This document shows positions 63,454 to 64,000 of a stretch of DNA of 64,000 nucleotides, piece by piece. How positions within the stretch are numbered: position 1 is the stretch's first letter; each line of letters starts with the position of its first letter. The stretch is from UBA6522 sp965221035 (GTDB lineage Bacteria > Pseudomonadota > Gammaproteobacteria > Steroidobacterales > Rariloculaceae). The stretch lies in the NCBI GenBank assembly GCA_965221035.1, contig OZ244860.1:1674001-1738000 (forward strand), written 5' to 3'. The notes beneath the pieces were generated by a model that saw nothing but the letters and a program-made list of their open reading frames with translations, did no database searches and was not told the origin of the DNA. The translations under genes and the position numbers were made by a program.

Positions 63454-64000
63454 ATGACCGCAATACCCGCCTCCGAACCGGCCGAACCCAACTACACCAT
63501 GGGTTACAGCAAGGAGTTCCACGCCTTGCTGGAACGCCGCAACGCGCCTGCCGTGGCCGGCCACCTTCTGCCACACCTGAAGCCCGGCATGCGCGTGCTG
63601 GACTTTGGCTGCGGTCCCGGCACGATCTCCGTGGGACTCGCCACAGCGGTGGCTCCGGGAACATTGCACGGGATCGACATGGAGGCTTCGCAGGTGGAAA
63701 TGGCCCGAGCCGCGGCCCTCGGCGGCGGCCATGACAATGCGCAATTCGAAGTGGGCACGGTGGAATCGATGCCGTTCGAAGACGGCTATTTCGATGCCGC
63801 ACACTGTCATGCCGTGCTTTCCCACGTTCCCGACACGGCGGCGGCATTGGCGGAAGTGCGACGGGTCCTCAAGTCTGGTGGAATCGTCTCCAGCCGCGAG
63901 TTGATCACCGCCTCGTCGTTCTTCGAACCCGACCCCAGCGGCGACCTGGGCGAAGCCTGGAAAACCTTCACGACCCTGCTGGCCGCCAACGGCGGCCATC
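63454..64000 (+). CDS. Class I SAM-dependent methyltransferase (runs off the right edge)
   Basis: 182 codons are visible. Motif I VLDFGCGPGTISVGLA, the acidic end of beta-2 LHGIDMEASQVEMARA, EVGTVESMPFEDGYFDAAHC and VRRVLKSGGIVSSRE are those of UbiE/COQ5-like (Methyltransf_11/25) enzymes. The substrate cannot be told from the visible part. ATG 63454 was chosen as the first start of the homologous region (MTAIPASEPAEPNYTMGYS). Divergent from the rpsU operon. Confidence 0.87.
   Translation, partial: MTAIPASEPAEPNYTMGYSKEFHALLERRNAPAVAGHLLPHLKPGMRVLDFGCGPGTISVGLATAVAPGTLHGIDMEASQVEMARAAALGGGHDNAQFEVGTVESMPFEDGYFDAAHCHAVLSHVPDTAAALAEVRRVLKSGGIVSSRELITASSFFEPDPSGDLGEAWKTFTTLLAANGGH

Overview
The window is GC-rich DNA from a gammaproteobacterium, most likely marine. 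The evidence is a complete rpsU-dnaG-rpoD operon, an E. coli-type cysH/cysB/cysG sulfate-assimilation set, tRNA-Ile(CAT) with an encoded CCA, TonB-dependent receptors, and enzymes for algal polysaccharides: a laminarinase-like GH16 and alginate lyases of families PL6, PL7 and PL17. Toxin-antitoxin modules, insertion sequences and a giant repeat adhesin would also suit a host- or particle-associated lifestyle; that part is inference.

Layout. 1-2049 (-): secreted GH16 lipoprotein, running off the left edge, with a LacI-type palindrome upstream. 2399-6684: cysH, a VapBC-type module, cysB and cysG. 6699-10864: a CNNM/CBS membrane protein, a second antitoxin/PIN-toxin module, a 1-Cys peroxiredoxin, a DUF423 protein and a FAH-fold hydratase. 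10896-18728: left half of an alginate utilisation locus (PL6 lyase, mannonate dehydratase-like enolase, Gfo/Idh oxidoreductase, SSS symporter, PL7 lyase). 18858-22630: two different insertion sequences abutting at a shared CTAG. 23419-32604 (-): remnant of a giant FN3/Calx-beta autotransporter adhesin that has lost its 5' end and carries an in-frame stop in its beta-barrel. 32638-49554: right half of the alginate locus (TonB receptor, GntR regulator, second TonB receptor, MFS transporter, SDR reductase, KDPG aldolase, KDG kinase, Nramp-like transporter, gluconokinase, PL17 oligoalginate lyase, 6-phosphogluconate dehydrogenase). 49591-52154: small accessory patch (two-gene DUF unit, 22-bp tandem repeat, hypothetical membrane protein) against the 3' end of tRNA-Ile. 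52403-58102: lipoprotein, histidine kinase, FMN-dependent glutamate-synthase-like protein. 58029-63167 (-): squalene/phytoene synthase and the rpsU-dnaG-rpoD operon. 63454 to the right edge: SAM methyltransferase.

How the alginate genes fit together (inference from families). Outer-membrane and periplasmic lyases (PL6, PL7) cut alginate and the TonB receptors import oligomers. PL17 releases unsaturated monouronate, which becomes DEH. The SSS and MFS carriers move products across the inner membrane. The SDR reduces DEH to 2-keto-3-deoxygluconate (KDG), KDG kinase phosphorylates it, and KDPG aldolase yields pyruvate and glyceraldehyde-3-phosphate. The mannonate dehydratase-like enzyme would feed KDG from mannonate. 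Gluconokinase and Gnd link the locus to the pentose-phosphate pathway and NADPH. The GntR protein is the likely regulator, and TGGTATACCA-type sites occur in front of receptor and transporter genes.

Most notable: the IS/adhesin block that splits the alginate locus, the doubly damaged giant adhesin, the two tandem ISs sharing one CTAG, a 35-bp repeat flanking the second TonB receptor that copies the end of the GntR gene, and an Nramp-fold transporter without the usual metal-binding motifs. No CRISPR array or rRNA was seen.
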